Positions 1-9,125 of a stretch of DNA of 64,000 nucleotides are shown piece after piece. The stretch comes from Bacillus sp. SJS (lineage in GTDB: Bacteria; Bacillota; Bacilli; Bacillales; Bacillaceae). Made by a program: the position numbers and the translations under genes. Numbering within the stretch: the first letter of the stretch is position 1; each line of letters starts with the position of its first letter. The DNA lies in assembly GCF_000732485.2 (NCBI RefSeq), contig NZ_JAQV02000015.1:62001-126000 (forward strand), written 5' to 3'. The notes beneath the pieces are model-generated. The model saw only the letters and a program-made list of their open reading frames with translations. It did no database searches and was not told the origin of the DNA.

Positions 1-421
<421 letters not shown>

Positions 422-561
422 TCATGTTAAAAGGTCTTAAGGCTGCGCACACAGCCTTTTTGCTTTTTTGCTTCTTAAAACTTGCGTGAGCCCCGCAGGA
501 TGCAGTTCAGTTCTGTGTTGCGGCAGCAGAACTTCCTCAACCCAAGGCGCTTCCGCTTTTC

Positions 562-1746
562 TTATTTATCGTTAAGTGCCACTACTCCAGGAAGTTCTTT
601 GCCTTCCATGAATTCAAGGGAAGCACCGCCGCCTGTTGAGATGTGGTCCATTTTGTCTGCAAGACCGAACTTCTCAACTGCCGCTGCGGAGTCTCCTCCT
701 CCAATGACCGAATATGTATCGTTTGCTTCTGCAAGAGCATCGGCCACTGCTTTTGTACCGTGGGAGAATGGTTCAAGTTCGAATACTCCAAGCGGTCCGT
801 TCCAGATCACAAGCTTTGATTTCTTGATAACGTCTGCATAGATCTCACGGGATTTAGGTCCGCAATCAAGGCCTTCCCAATCTTCCGGAATGTTATCAAT
901 TGACACAACTTGAGTGTTGGCATCTTTAGAGAAATCATCTCCAACAACGATGTCAACTGGCATGTAGAAGTTTACGCCGTTTGCTTTTGCTTTTTCCATG
1001 AAGGATTTAGCCAGATCCACTTTGTCTTCTTCAAGAAGGGATTTTCCTACACCGTGTCCAAGAGCTTTAATGAAAGTGTAAGCCAAACCGCCGCCGATGA
1101 TCAGGTTGTCCACTTTGTCAAGAAGGTGATCAATGACACCGATTTTGTCTTTTACTTTTGCTCCGCCGATGATCGCTGTGAAAGGGCGTTCCGGATTGGA
1201 AAGTGCTTTTCCAAGTACATCCAGTTCTTTTTCCATAAGGAAACCGGAAACAGCCGGCAAGTGCTCAGCGATTCCTGCAGTAGAAGCATGTGCACGGTGT
1301 GCAGCTCCGAATGCATCATTTACATAAACATCAGCAAGCTCTGCAAATGCTTTTGCCAATTCTGCATCGTTTTTCTCTTCTCCAGGGTAGAAACGCACGT
1401 TTTCAAGAAGAAGCACATCGCCGTTTTCAAGCTTTGCAATTTCTTCTTTCACACTGTCGCCATGAGCTTCATCTGTTTTCACTACGTTTTTGCCAAGAAG
1501 CTCTTGAAGACGCTCTGCAACCGCATTTAGACGAAGTTCTTCCACAACCTGGCCTTTAGGACGTCCAAGGTGGCTTGCAAGCAAAACTTTCGCTCCTTGC
1601 TCTACCATGTACTGGATGGTCGGAAGAGCCGCACGTATGCGCGTATCATCTGACACTTTGCCTTCATTCATCGGTACGTTGAAGTCAACACGGCAAAATA
1701 CAACCTTACCTTGAATCTCGATGTCTTTTACAGATTTTTTGTTCAT
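562..1746 (-). CDS. pgk: Phosphoglycerate kinase
   Basis: Transfers the acyl phosphate of 1,3-bisphosphoglycerate to ADP, the first ATP-yielding step of glycolysis. The 394-residue length is typical of Bacillus Pgk. The N-terminal substrate domain shows CRVDFNVPM and SHLGRPKG; the C-terminal nucleotide domain has [16 protein letters not shown] and near its end [15 protein letters not shown]. An AGGAGG-type ribosome binding site precedes the ATG. A hairpin terminator in the 175-nt gap after gapA suggests pgk receives only part of the gapA transcript, or has its own promoter; the sequence does not decide this. Confidence 0.97.
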   Translation of the reverse strand: MNKKSVKDIEIQGKVVFCRVDFNVPMNEGKVSDDTRIRAALPTIQYMVEQGAKVLLASHLGRPKGQVVEELRLNAVAERLQELLGKNVVKTDEAHGDSVKEEIAKLENGDVLLLENVRFYPGEEKNDAELAKAFAELADVYVNDAFGAAHRAHASTAGIAEHLPAVSGFLMEKELDVLGKALSNPERPFTAIIGGAKVKDKIGVIDHLLDKVDNLIIGGGLAYTFIKALGHGVGKSLLEEDKVDLAKSFMEKAKANGVNFYMPVDIVVGDDFSKDANTQVVSIDNIPEDWEGLDCGPKSREIYADVIKKSKLVIWNGPLGVFELEPFSHGTKAVADALAEANDTYSVIGGGDSAAAVEKFGLADKMDHISTGGGASLEFMEGKELPGVVALNDK

Positions 1747-1822
1747 TTCAAAGGCCTCCTTCTTACGGATAAGGTGAAGCTTCCATCACAGCGATCTCCG
1801 CTGTTTCGGAATATAACCATAG

Positions 1823-1863
1823 AAAAAGGGAGGGGGAAATGCTGTAGATCCCCTTCCCCTTTT
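1823..1863 (-). terminator. Intrinsic terminator between gapA and pgk
   Basis: On the minus strand a G-rich arm pairs with a C-rich arm (AAAAGGGGAAGGGGA with TCCCCCTCCCTTTT, one or two mismatches) and is followed by T residues. It lies downstream of gapA and upstream of pgk, so it probably acts as a partial terminator that keeps gapA mRNA more abundant than the distal glycolytic genes. Confidence 0.7.
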
Positions 1864-1921
1864 CCGATTTCATTATATCGTTTCTTCTTCGGTTCGTCCA
1901 AACGTAACCGAATCGGGTTTA

Positions 1922-2944
<1,023 letters not shown>

Positions 2945-2980
2945 TTAAAGTGAGAAATTATTTTTTATATTTAGGGACTG

Positions 2981-3997
2981 TTAATCCCTTAATAACTCTT
3001 TTGCTGCGCCCTCATCCGTCACAAGGATGGAATCGAGCGATTGTTTCATATAGGCGTGGATTGCTTTTGCTTTCGATGAACCGCCGGCAACGGCAATAAC
3101 ATTTTTCAGGTTCGCCAGGTCATCAAGCTGAATCCCTACTGTGTGAACCTTATGAACAACTTTGCCTGTTTCATCAAAGTAATAGCCGAATGCTTCTGCC
3201 ACCGCTTTGCCATGTTCAATTTTCTCCATGTCAAAAGCAGCAGTTCTCCGCCGTTCTGCCATTGTCATAGCATCTCCTATTCCATGTACAACCATACTAG
3301 AAGACTTGATCATTTTCAAAAGTTCTTTAATAGAAGGTTCTTCTATCAAAGACTGCCAGGCTTCAGCGCTTAACTGGTCTGGCACATGAAGCAGGCGGTA
3401 ATTTCCCATTGCGCGCTCCGCCATCTTCGCACAAATCGTATTCGCCTGATTTTCAACGTTTTCGCCCAAGCCCCCTCTTGCAGGAACAAAAAGCAAATCA
3501 CGGTTTGAATCAGGTGTCATCATTTCTGCCACAGCAGCAAGGGTGGTGCCTCCGGTAACCGCGACGGTATTGTCTCCGGAAAGGTGTTCTTTTATGCAGG
3601 TCACACAAGCACGGCCCATCTCTTTCTTTACCCAAGACGACTGATCACTGTCACCCGAGACAATAATGACCCGTTTTAGATTCAGCTTCTCTTTTAGTTT
3701 ATTTTCCATAAGAGTCAAACCTAAAACATCTTTCATCATTTCTTCAAGGGCTCTCAAGAGATTCGTTCCGTCTTCAGTAAGCGTCATTCCGGAAGTTTCG
3801 ATTGAGATCAGATTTCGGTCTTTTAAGAACTGAACCTCTGCGCGTAAAATTCGTTCACTGATGCCAAGGCTGATGGAAAGGCTTCTGCGTCCAATAGGCT
3901 GCATAAGTCGTATGTACTGCAAGATCTGATACCTTTTTTGCATCGTGCTGAGCAGATCAGGAACTAGCTTCTTTTGTACCTCTATCATTTCTCTCAT
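2981..3997 (-). CDS. cggR: Central glycolytic genes repressor CggR
   Basis: A SorC/DeoR-type repressor of the gapA operon, whose known effector is fructose 1,6-bisphosphate. The 338-residue protein has an N-terminal winged-helix region (about residues 20-85; GRRSLSISLGISERILRAEV is the recognition region) and a C-terminal sugar-phosphate-binding domain with GGTTLAAVAEMM and GIGDAMTMAERR. It is the first gene of the operon and is directly preceded by two CggR half-sites, so it is autoregulated. Co-transcription with gapA is inferred from the 51-nt gap without a visible terminator. Confidence 0.95.
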   Translation of the reverse strand: MREMIEVQKKLVPDLLSTMQKRYQILQYIRLMQPIGRRSLSISLGISERILRAEVQFLKDRNLISIETSGMTLTEDGTNLLRALEEMMKDVLGLTLMENKLKEKLNLKRVIIVSGDSDQSSWVKKEMGRACVTCIKEHLSGDNTVAVTGGTTLAAVAEMMTPDSNRDLLFVPARGGLGENVENQANTICAKMAERAMGNYRLLHVPDQLSAEAWQSLIEEPSIKELLKMIKSSSMVVHGIGDAMTMAERRRTAAFDMEKIEHGKAVAEAFGYYFDETGKVVHKVHTVGIQLDDLANLKNVIAVAGGSSKAKAIHAYMKQSLDSILVTDEGAAKELLRD

Positions 3998-4026
3998 CTA
4001 CGCAATCCTTTCAAACGAGTCATCGG

Positions 4027-4062
4027 GACTTTTTGAGTCCCTATGAGACATATTATGTCCCG
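4027..4062 (-). promoter_or_regulatory. CggR operator with cggR promoter -10
   Basis: Read on the minus strand this is CGGGAC-N6-TGTC-N4-AGGGAC-N6-AGTC, two direct repeats with the spacing known for the B. subtilis CggR operator; the second repeat has two departures. A -10-like TAATAT falls inside the first repeat at 4050-4055, and the -35 position falls in a T-run (about 4073-4078). Bound repressor would cover the promoter and early transcribed region. The match to the published operator pattern is from memory. Confidence 0.88.
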
Positions 4063-4070
4063 CTTGCTGC

Positions 4071-4111
4071 AAAAAAAATCTCCCTGCTACAAATTCATTT
4101 TAACAGGGAGA
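4071..4111 (-). terminator. Terminator after sigL-glutaredoxin genes
   Basis: Minus-strand stem TCTCCCTG / CAGGGAGA with a 17-nt loop, followed by eight T residues. It ends the rpoN-glutaredoxin unit and lies immediately upstream of, and partly overlaps, the cggR promoter. Confidence 0.85.
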
Positions 4112-4117
4112 AGAATG

Positions 4118-4369
4118 TTATTCAATCCTTACGTGATCATGTATCCGCTTACTTAGAAAATCTTTTTTTATCTTGCCGTATGCAAGCTCTTTTCCGGCAT
4201 ATTCGACGACCGGAATCATTAATCCATATTTCTCTACTAATGCATCTTCGCAATGAATATCCACAATTGTAAAAGTAAAATCTATCTCATGGGACAATTC
4301 TTGTACAAGCTGAATGGCTTCCTCGCACAAATGACAGCCTTCTCTGGAATACACAGTCAGGTTAATCAT
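4118..4369 (-). CDS. Glutaredoxin family small thiol protein
   Basis: An 83-residue single-domain thioredoxin-fold protein. The redox motif CHLC is at residues 11-14 after the beta strand INLTVYSREG, and the cis-proline region is GLMIPVVEYAG, as in glutaredoxin-like/DUF836 proteins. It probably reduces protein or small-molecule disulfides in the cytoplasm; its specific partner is unknown. The ATG overlaps the 3' end of rpoN by 8 nt, so the two are translationally coupled. A terminator follows directly. Confidence 0.85.
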   Translation of the reverse strand: MINLTVYSREGCHLCEEAIQLVQELSHEIDFTFTIVDIHCEDALVEKYGLMIPVVEYAGKELAYGKIKKDFLSKRIHDHVRIE

Positions 4370-5690
4370 TGCTTGCCTCCGTGTAGCGCCTCCTAATAGA
4401 AGAAGCAGGAATTTTCAGCTGGTCTCTGTACTTTGCAACCGTCCGTCTCGAAAGCTTTAAATCATGCCGCTCAAGCATGACAGCAGCAATCATCTGGTCT
4501 GACAGCGGCGAGGTTTTGTCTTCATTATTTACAAGCCGAAGCAGCACTTCTTTTGCACCGGCTGCAGACTGGTCTGATTCATTTGCAGATCCGATTTTGT
4601 TGGTAAGAAAGAATTTCATTTCAAGCGTTCCGTACGGTGTCTGAACATATTTACCCTTCAAGGCCCGGCTGGCAGTCGATTCGTGAATTCCGCACGCTTC
4701 CGCTAAATCATTTAACGTTAGCGGCTTGAGCAGCTCCGGTTTACCCGTTTGAAAGAAAGCTTGCTGAACAGACAAAATTTCTTTCATTACTTTTACCATT
4801 GTTTCTTTCCTTTGGTCAAGCGTTTTGAGAAGCCACACACCCTGCTGCTGTTTCGCAGAAAGATATTTTTTCAGTTCTCCTTGCCCGGATTGAGTTTTCA
4901 AAGACTCGTATTCAGAGCTGATGCTAATTTCAGGAACTGCTGCATCGTTGGATCCTGCTTCAAATCCGTTTCCTGTCCGCTCGATTATGAGATCCGGAAC
5001 AACATAAGAAGCGTGAGTTCCTTCATATGTACTTCCAGGTTTAGGATGAAGGGTCTGGATATAGTCATAGGTGTTTTGTATTTCTTGTATTTTATAACCG
5101 GATATTCTAGAAAGCTCTTTCCAGGACCGTTCTGCAAAAAGCGTAAAATAACGGCTTATAATGTCCATTGCTGATTTAGGCTTGGATTGATGGCGGTTCA
5201 TCTGGAGCAGAAGGCACTCCTGCAAACTTCTCGCCCCTACACCTGCCGGATCCAGACTCTGCAGAATCAGAAGGCATTCTTTTTCTTCTGCATCCGAAAA
5301 ACCATGGCCGCGGATTCCAGCATCCTCCTCAAGGTAACCGTTTTCATTAAGCTGTTCTACAAACATCCTCGTTCCTTTTATGATCCGATCTGTCTCATCA
5401 ATCATTCTCAGTTGCTCAAACAGATAATCTGCGAGACCGCCGGACCGGGAGCCAATCAAGTCAATTTCACTGTAATCCCAGCTAGCTCCTTGAAATTGCC
5501 TTCTATGATAAAATGTATTAGGATTCATTTGTTCTTTTATTTCAATTAAAGGGTTATCAAGAGCCAGTTCCTGTACATATTGCTCTAACTCCATTGAATT
5601 GTATTGAAGAAGGGTGATCGCTTGCCTCAGCTCTTGCGATAAATGAAGCTTCAGCGACTGCTCTTGCGATAATCCTGTTTTCATGTTCAT
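4362..5690 (-). CDS. sigL: RNA polymerase sigma-54 factor (SigL)
   Basis: Alternative sigma factor that directs RNA polymerase to -24/-12 promoters and needs AAA+ activators. The N-terminal region I (SLKLHLSQELRQAITLLQYN, about residues 10-35) is the activator-responsive part, a core-binding region follows, and near the C terminus the RpoN box SRRTVAKYRDQLKIP contacts the -24 element. About 442 residues, the length of B. subtilis SigL. An upstream in-frame ATG at 5694-5696 lies one base from the AAGGGGG ribosome binding site; the ATG at 5690, seven bases away, is the better start. yvfG is divergent next door, as in B. subtilis. Confidence 0.95.
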   Translation of the reverse strand: MNMKTGLSQEQSLKLHLSQELRQAITLLQYNSMELEQYVQELALDNPLIEIKEQMNPNTFYHRRQFQGASWDYSEIDLIGSRSGGLADYLFEQLRMIDETDRIIKGTRMFVEQLNENGYLEEDAGIRGHGFSDAEEKECLLILQSLDPAGVGARSLQECLLLQMNRHQSKPKSAMDIISRYFTLFAERSWKELSRISGYKIQEIQNTYDYIQTLHPKPGSTYEGTHASYVVPDLIIERTGNGFEAGSNDAAVPEISISSEYESLKTQSGQGELKKYLSAKQQQGVWLLKTLDQRKETMVKVMKEILSVQQAFFQTGKPELLKPLTLNDLAEACGIHESTASRALKGKYVQTPYGTLEMKFFLTNKIGSANESDQSAAGAKEVLLRLVNNEDKTSPLSDQMIAAVMLERHDLKLSRRTVAKYRDQLKIPASSIRRRYTEASND

Positions 5691-5763
5691 AAACATTCCC
5701 CCTTACTGTATTTTACATGAAGCAAGGGGAGTTTAGGAGAAAATTTAGAAAGGAGAACCTTCC

Positions 5764-5985
5764 ATGAGTGAACTTTTTTCAATCCCTTACTTTGAACAGA
5801 ACTTCCGTCAGCATATCGAGCTGAATACGGGAAAAATGAACAAGGTCGATGCGATGAACAGCTACTATCGTTCTGTTGTATCGACACTTGTTCAGGATCA
5901 GCTAACGAAAAATGCTGAAGTGCTTAAACGGATTCAGCATCTTGATGAAGCTTATAACACGGTAAAGACTGAACAAAAGAAGTAG
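5764..5985 (+). CDS. yvfG: YvfG family protein
   Basis: A 73-residue protein closely resembling B. subtilis YvfG; the segment MNSYYRSVVSTLVQDQLTKN in the middle is essentially identical to it from memory. It looks like a short all-helical cytoplasmic protein with alternating charged and hydrophobic residues. No catalytic motif is visible and the function is unknown. It is divergent from sigL across a 73-nt gap. An AGAAAGGAG ribosome binding site precedes the ATG. A promoter for a separate short transcript begins 14 nt after its stop. Confidence 0.9.
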   Translation: MSELFSIPYFEQNFRQHIELNTGKMNKVDAMNSYYRSVVSTLVQDQLTKNAEVLKRIQHLDEAYNTVKTEQKK

Positions 5986-5998
5986 AAAACTTTCCCTC

Positions 5999-6027
5999 TT
6001 CACATTCCACAAAAAATTTGGTATGAT
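5999..6027 (+). promoter_or_regulatory. Sigma-A promoter for putative sRNA
   Basis: TTCACA (5999-6004), a 17-nt spacer, and TATGAT (6022-6027): one mismatch to consensus in each hexamer with ideal spacing. It starts right after yvfG and points into a structured, gene-free stretch that ends in a terminator. Confidence 0.75.
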
Positions 6028-6033
6028 CCTTTA

Positions 6034-6187
6034 ATCAGCAGTAGATTCTGCTGCTGCACACACGTCCATTCCAGGCCAGTGCCCCGTGCACTGGAGTGTA
6101 CATATGATCCGGTTTTCCTTGGAATAGACATGAAACTTAAAATAGTAACGTACAAACGCCCATCCTGAAAAGGAGAGGGCGTTTTTT
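6034..6187 (+). ncRNA. Putative small structured RNA between yvfG and tRNA-Arg
   Basis: From the predicted start near 6034 to the T-run the transcript would be about 154 nt and has no credible ORF. It folds into a 5' hairpin CAGCAG/CTGCTG (6036-6053), then a long-range helix GTCCATTCCA (6064-6073) with TGGAATAGAC (6120-6129, one mismatch) enclosing a 7-bp hairpin CCAGTGC/GCACTGG (6076-6094) whose loop is CCCGT, and finally a terminator with arms AACGCCC/GGGCGTT (6155-6183) plus T6. A C-rich exposed loop is common in Gram-positive sRNAs that pair with ribosome binding sites. I do not recognise the family; it does not resemble 6S, SRP or tmRNA. Confidence 0.6.
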
Positions 6188-6270
6188 ATTCGTTTAGGCT
6201 GATTACAGGGCAAGACTCCGCGGCCGGGCGTCCTGGCGTAACTGAAATAGTGTTTTCCATAAAAATGATA

Positions 6271-6301
6271 AAAAGTCCCCCCAGCAATAGCCAGGAGGAC
6301 T
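6271..6301 (-). terminator. Terminator of tRNA-Arg
   Basis: Minus-strand stem AGTCCTCC / GGGGGACT with a T5 tail, 15 nt after the tRNA 3' end. Confidence 0.8.
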
Positions 6302-6315
6302 GTGATTACTATGTA

Positions 6316-6394
6316 TGGCGCGCTCGAAGGGATTCGAACCCCCGACAGACGTGGTACCGGAAACCACCGCTCTATCCAACTGAGCTACGAGCGC
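6316..6394 (-). tRNA. tRNA-Arg (anticodon CCG)
   Basis: Minus-strand cloverleaf with acceptor GCGCTCG/CGAGCGC, D arm GCTC/GAGC, anticodon arm GTGGT/ACCAC around the loop TTCCGGT (anticodon CCG, reading CGG), T loop TTCGAAT and an encoded CCA tail at 6316-6318. The variable loop is counted as seven bases, slightly long, and the T stem uses two G-U pairs (GGGGG/CCCTT). It is a solitary tRNA with its own promoter and terminator, at a place comparable to the lone trnQ-Arg of B. subtilis. Confidence 0.95.
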
Positions 6395-6443
6395 CTTTAG
6401 TGTCAGCAAGGAATATTATATGACACTAAAGCTGATTAATCAA
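6395..6443 (-). promoter_or_regulatory. tRNA-Arg promoter with 11-bp inverted repeat around the -10
   Basis: On the minus strand TTGATT (6438-6443), 17 nt, TATAAT (6415-6420) form a strong sigma-A promoter. A perfect 11-bp inverted repeat, CTTTAGTGTCA at 6395-6405 and TGACACTAAAG at 6421-6431, brackets the -10 element and ends one base before the tRNA 5' end. The arrangement resembles an operator, although a role in DNA supercoiling response or chance cannot be excluded. Confidence 0.75.
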
Positions 6444-6550
6444 GCTTTTTCTCCTGCATTAACGTACGGTGTTATATCAGTCCTCAAGAATTGCACGAAT
6501 AAGCATCGTTTGGGAATACACGCCATAACACATGAGCTGGCTCCTGGGAG

Positions 6551-6808
6551 TTATGAATCGAGCTTTCGTTTGCGCAGCGGTTTTTCAAGAGAATAATATT
6601 CTTCCTCTAAATCAAGCAGCTTTTCATTTAATAAAGACCTTGCATCCTCAACACCCTGATTGTAGAAATAGGGCCCCAATTCATTCCCAATGTACTCAAG
6701 AAATATCTCGGCTGCCAGATCTCCAATCTCTTCATCCCACTCTTTATACAAATAATCCTGCAGCTTTGATACCATATCCGCCTTTGCTTCTTTTTTTATT
6801 TTAATCAT
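6551..6808 (-). CDS. DUF2164 family protein
   Basis: An 85-residue protein of the DUF2164 type: the conserved stretch DEEIGDLAAEIFLEYIGNEL followed by GPYFYNQGVEDA is the family hallmark. It is probably cytoplasmic and helical, with a basic C terminus (LRKRKLDS). Function unknown. A longer frame starts at a TTG (6841), but the ATG at 6806-6808, nine bases after AGGAGAGGG, is the supported start. It is flanked by the tRNA and the divergent clpP region and appears monocistronic. Confidence 0.8.
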   Translation of the reverse strand: MIKIKKEAKADMVSKLQDYLYKEWDEEIGDLAAEIFLEYIGNELGPYFYNQGVEDARSLLNEKLLDLEEEYYSLEKPLRKRKLDS

Positions 6809-7060
6809 CCGTCCCAGCCCTCTCCTGTTCGAATTCGGCAATCCGTTTTGTTGAATCTTATCTTACCATTCTAAGATTCTTTTGGGGGATTTGAGCCCTT
6901 CCCAAAACATTTTCAGTATGCTTGCGTGCATAACGGTAAAAAGCTGACGCGGTTCACCCGCTTCTCATTTTTAATGAAGCAATCGCCTGTTTAAATAATG
7001 TTTTATCGGGTATCATGAATACAGTCAGCATAGACTGATAAAAGCAGCTGTCATCCGGTT
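6809..7060. other. Gene-free stretch upstream of clpP
   Basis: About 250 nt between the DUF2164 gene and the clpP promoter. I see no ORF with a ribosome binding site and no convincing structure. It contains the start region of the DUF2164 gene and unremarkable AT-rich sequence. Confidence 0.5.
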
Positions 7061-7067
7061 GTTTTTG

Positions 7068-7097
7068 TTTGACCTTTATTGACCATAATTGTATGAT
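7068..7097 (+). promoter_or_regulatory. clpP promoter with CtsR operator
   Basis: TTTGACC-TTT-ATTGACC (7068-7084) is the reverse complement of GGTCAAT-AAA-GGTCAAA, the CtsR heptad direct repeat with one mismatch. Its first TTGACC (7069-7074) is also the -35, followed after 17 nt by the -10 TATGAT (7092-7097). CtsR binding would therefore occlude polymerase and link clpP to heat and protein-damage stress. Confidence 0.9.
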
Positions 7098-7142
7098 GAG
7101 AGTACATAATGAAATTACATATTAAATAAGGGAGGCTATACT

Positions 7143-7745
7143 GTGAATTTAATTCCTACAGTAATTGAGCAAACGAATCGCGGAGAGCGTGCATACGATA
7201 TTTATTCCCGCTTGCTGAAAGACCGAATCATCATGCTTGGGAGCGGAATTGACGACAACGTAGCGAATGCGGTTGTTGCTCAGCTCTTGTTCCTTGAAGC
7301 AGAAGATCCTGAGAAGGATATTTCCATTTACATCAATAGCCCAGGCGGATCCATTACAGGTGGTATGGCTATTTATGACACGATGCAATTCATCAAGCCG
7401 GATGTCAACACGATTTGTATCGGAATGGCTGCATCCATGGGAGCGTTCTTGCTTGCCGCAGGAACAAAAGGAAAGCGTTATGCTCTTCCAAACAGTGAGG
7501 TTATGATTCATCAGCCGCTTGGCGGAGCTCAAGGTCAGGCAACTGAAATTGAAATTGCTGCGAAGCGCATTCTGTTCCTTCGTGAAAAACTGAATCAGAT
7601 TCTAGCTGAACGTACTGGCCAGCCGATTGAAGTCATTGGACGCGATACAGACCGCGACAACTTTATGACAGCAGACAGAGCGCTTGAGTATGGTTTGATT
7701 GATAAAGTAATGACACGCAACCTGCTTGCCGATAAAGATAAATAA
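7143..7745 (+). CDS. clpP: ATP-dependent Clp protease proteolytic subunit
   Basis: Serine peptidase that forms the tetradecameric barrel loaded by ClpC, ClpX or ClpE. The 200-residue length is typical. The triad is visible as Ser98 ([11 protein letters not shown]), His123 ([11 protein letters not shown]) and Asp172 ([10 protein letters not shown]). The oxyanion-hole glycines are in SPGGSITGG. It is monocistronic: its own CtsR-controlled promoter lies upstream and a strong bidirectional terminator follows six bases after the stop. An AAGGGAGGC ribosome binding site precedes the ATG. Confidence 0.98.
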   Translation: MNLIPTVIEQTNRGERAYDIYSRLLKDRIIMLGSGIDDNVANAVVAQLLFLEAEDPEKDISIYINSPGGSITGGMAIYDTMQFIKPDVNTICIGMAASMGAFLLAAGTKGKRYALPNSEVMIHQPLGGAQGQATEIEIAAKRILFLREKLNQILAERTGQPIEVIGRDTDRDNFMTADRALEYGLIDKVMTRNLLADKDK

Positions 7746-7751
7746 GAAGAG

Positions 7752-7790
7752 AAAAAACCGGATTGCTACCCAGGCAATCCGGTTTTTTTT
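7752..7790. terminator. Bidirectional terminator between clpP and crh
   Basis: AAAAAACCGGATTGC / GCAATCCGGTTTTTT, a 15-bp perfect stem with a seven-base loop. It has T-runs in both directions and so serves the convergent clpP and crh units. Confidence 0.93.
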
Positions 7791-7796
7791 GAATGA

Positions 7797-8054
7797 TTAC
7801 ACTTCCTGATGAACATATTCCGTCAAAGCTTCAAGAGCCTCTTGCTCATCATGCCCCTCTGCGATCAGCGTGATGGTGGAACCTGTACCGATGGCAAGGC
7901 TCATTAGCCCCATAATACTTTTAGCGTTGACTTTCTTGCCTTCTTTTTCAAGAAAAATGTCCGAGCCGTAACGGTTGGCTTCTTGGACGAATAAGGCTGC
8001 AGGACGTGCCTGCAGGCCATTCTTCAGGCGTACTTCCACTTGTTTCTCTACCAT
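7797..8054 (-). CDS. crh: HPr-like protein Crh
   Basis: HPr paralogue acting as a catabolite co-repressor with CcpA. The 85-residue sequence keeps the regulatory Ser46 (KSIMGLMSL), target of HPr kinase, but has Gln15 in place of the catalytic histidine (KNGLQARPAA), which is diagnostic of Crh and means it cannot carry PTS phosphate. It is the last gene of the yvcI-rapZ-yvcK-whiA-crh block. hprK, encoding its kinase, is in this window at 24.8 kb. The ribosome binding site is GGGAGAGGGG. Confidence 0.96.
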   Translation of the reverse strand: MVEKQVEVRLKNGLQARPAALFVQEANRYGSDIFLEKEGKKVNAKSIMGLMSLAIGTGSTITLIAEGHDEQEALEALTEYVHQEV

Positions 8055-8138
8055 ATGAATCCCCTCTCCCTTGCATCATAATTATGTTAAGTGCCCTTGC
8101 TATTGCGGCTTGAGCAAAAATGCACTAAATCCCCAAAT

Positions 8139-9089
8139 TTATTTCATGGAAACCGGTTTCCCGGCTCTGAGCTGATCGGCTATTTGATCAAGCTTGCGCA
8201 AACGATGATTGATTCCGGACTTGCTGATGGTTCCGCTGGAAACCATTTCGCCCAATTCCTTTAATGTCACATCCTGATAATCTACGCGGAGCCTTGCGAT
8301 TTCCCTCAGTTTTTCCGGAAGCATATCGAGTCCGATTTTGCTATCGATGTATTCAATATTCTCGACCTGTCTTAATGCCGCCCCGATTGTCTTGTTCAGG
8401 TTAGCGGTTTCACAATTCACAAGGCGGTTAACGGAGTTTCTCATGTCTCTGACAATCCGGATATCCTCGAATTTAAGCAGCGCAGTATGGGCCCCTATAA
8501 TATTCAGGAACTCCGCAATTTTCTCTGCCTCTTTCATATAGGCGATGTAGCCTTTTTTCCGTTCAAGCGACTTGCTGTTTAATTGAAATGTATTCATCAG
8601 CTCGCTCAAAGAATCACTGTGTTCCTTGTAAAGCGAGAAAATTTCAAGGTGATAGGAGGAGGTCTCCGGATTGTTTACAGACCCACCTGCTAAGAAGGCG
8701 CCTCTCATATAGGAGCGCTTGCAGCATTTTTTTTGGATCAGCTCAGGTGAAATTTCTCTTACAAATGTGAAGGATTCTCCTAGTATTTTAAGATCCTCAA
8801 GAATTTCTCTTGCTTGCAGGGTTAATCGTACAATGTAAACATTGTTCTTTTTCAGACGCATTTTTTTTCTTACAAGCAGTTCAACGGTAGCGTCATATTG
8901 CCGTTTCACTAAAATATATATTCTGCGGGCGATTGCCGCATTTTCTGTCTGAATATCCAGAACCAATTTTCTGTTTGAGAAGGAGAGGGAGCCATTCATT
9001 CGAATGAGAGCGGAAAGCTCTGCTTTAAGGCAGCAGCCCTTTATTTCAACCTGCGTCAGTTCTTTTTTGGTTTCGGATGCAAAAGACAT
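8139..9089 (-). CDS. whiA: DNA-binding protein WhiA
   Basis: Homologue of the sporulation regulator WhiA, in Bacillus linked to cell division and chromosome segregation. The protein of about 316 residues has an N-terminal LAGLIDADG-like region (about 1-190; [21 protein letters not shown]) and a C-terminal helix-turn-helix ([30 protein letters not shown]). The longer frame begins at 9104, but the ATG at 9089 lies eight bases after GGAGG and yields [11 protein letters not shown], the conserved family N terminus. It lies between yvcK and crh in one operon. Confidence 0.95.
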   Translation of the reverse strand: MSFASETKKELTQVEIKGCCLKAELSALIRMNGSLSFSNRKLVLDIQTENAAIARRIYILVKRQYDATVELLVRKKMRLKKNNVYIVRLTLQAREILEDLKILGESFTFVREISPELIQKKCCKRSYMRGAFLAGGSVNNPETSSYHLEIFSLYKEHSDSLSELMNTFQLNSKSLERKKGYIAYMKEAEKIAEFLNIIGAHTALLKFEDIRIVRDMRNSVNRLVNCETANLNKTIGAALRQVENIEYIDSKIGLDMLPEKLREIARLRVDYQDVTLKELGEMVSSGTISKSGINHRLRKLDQIADQLRAGKPVSMK

Positions 9090-9125
9090 ATTCTGCACCT
9101 CCATTTTCCATTGCGCACGCCTTTT

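Noticed and set aside
910-1530. 206-residue plus-strand ORF opposite pgk
   Set aside because: Antisense shadow of a strongly conserved gene; residue composition and lack of a ribosome binding site argue against coding.
6031-6213. 60-residue minus-strand ORF over the sRNA region
   Set aside because: No ribosome binding site, and the region folds as an RNA with promoter and terminator on the opposite strand.
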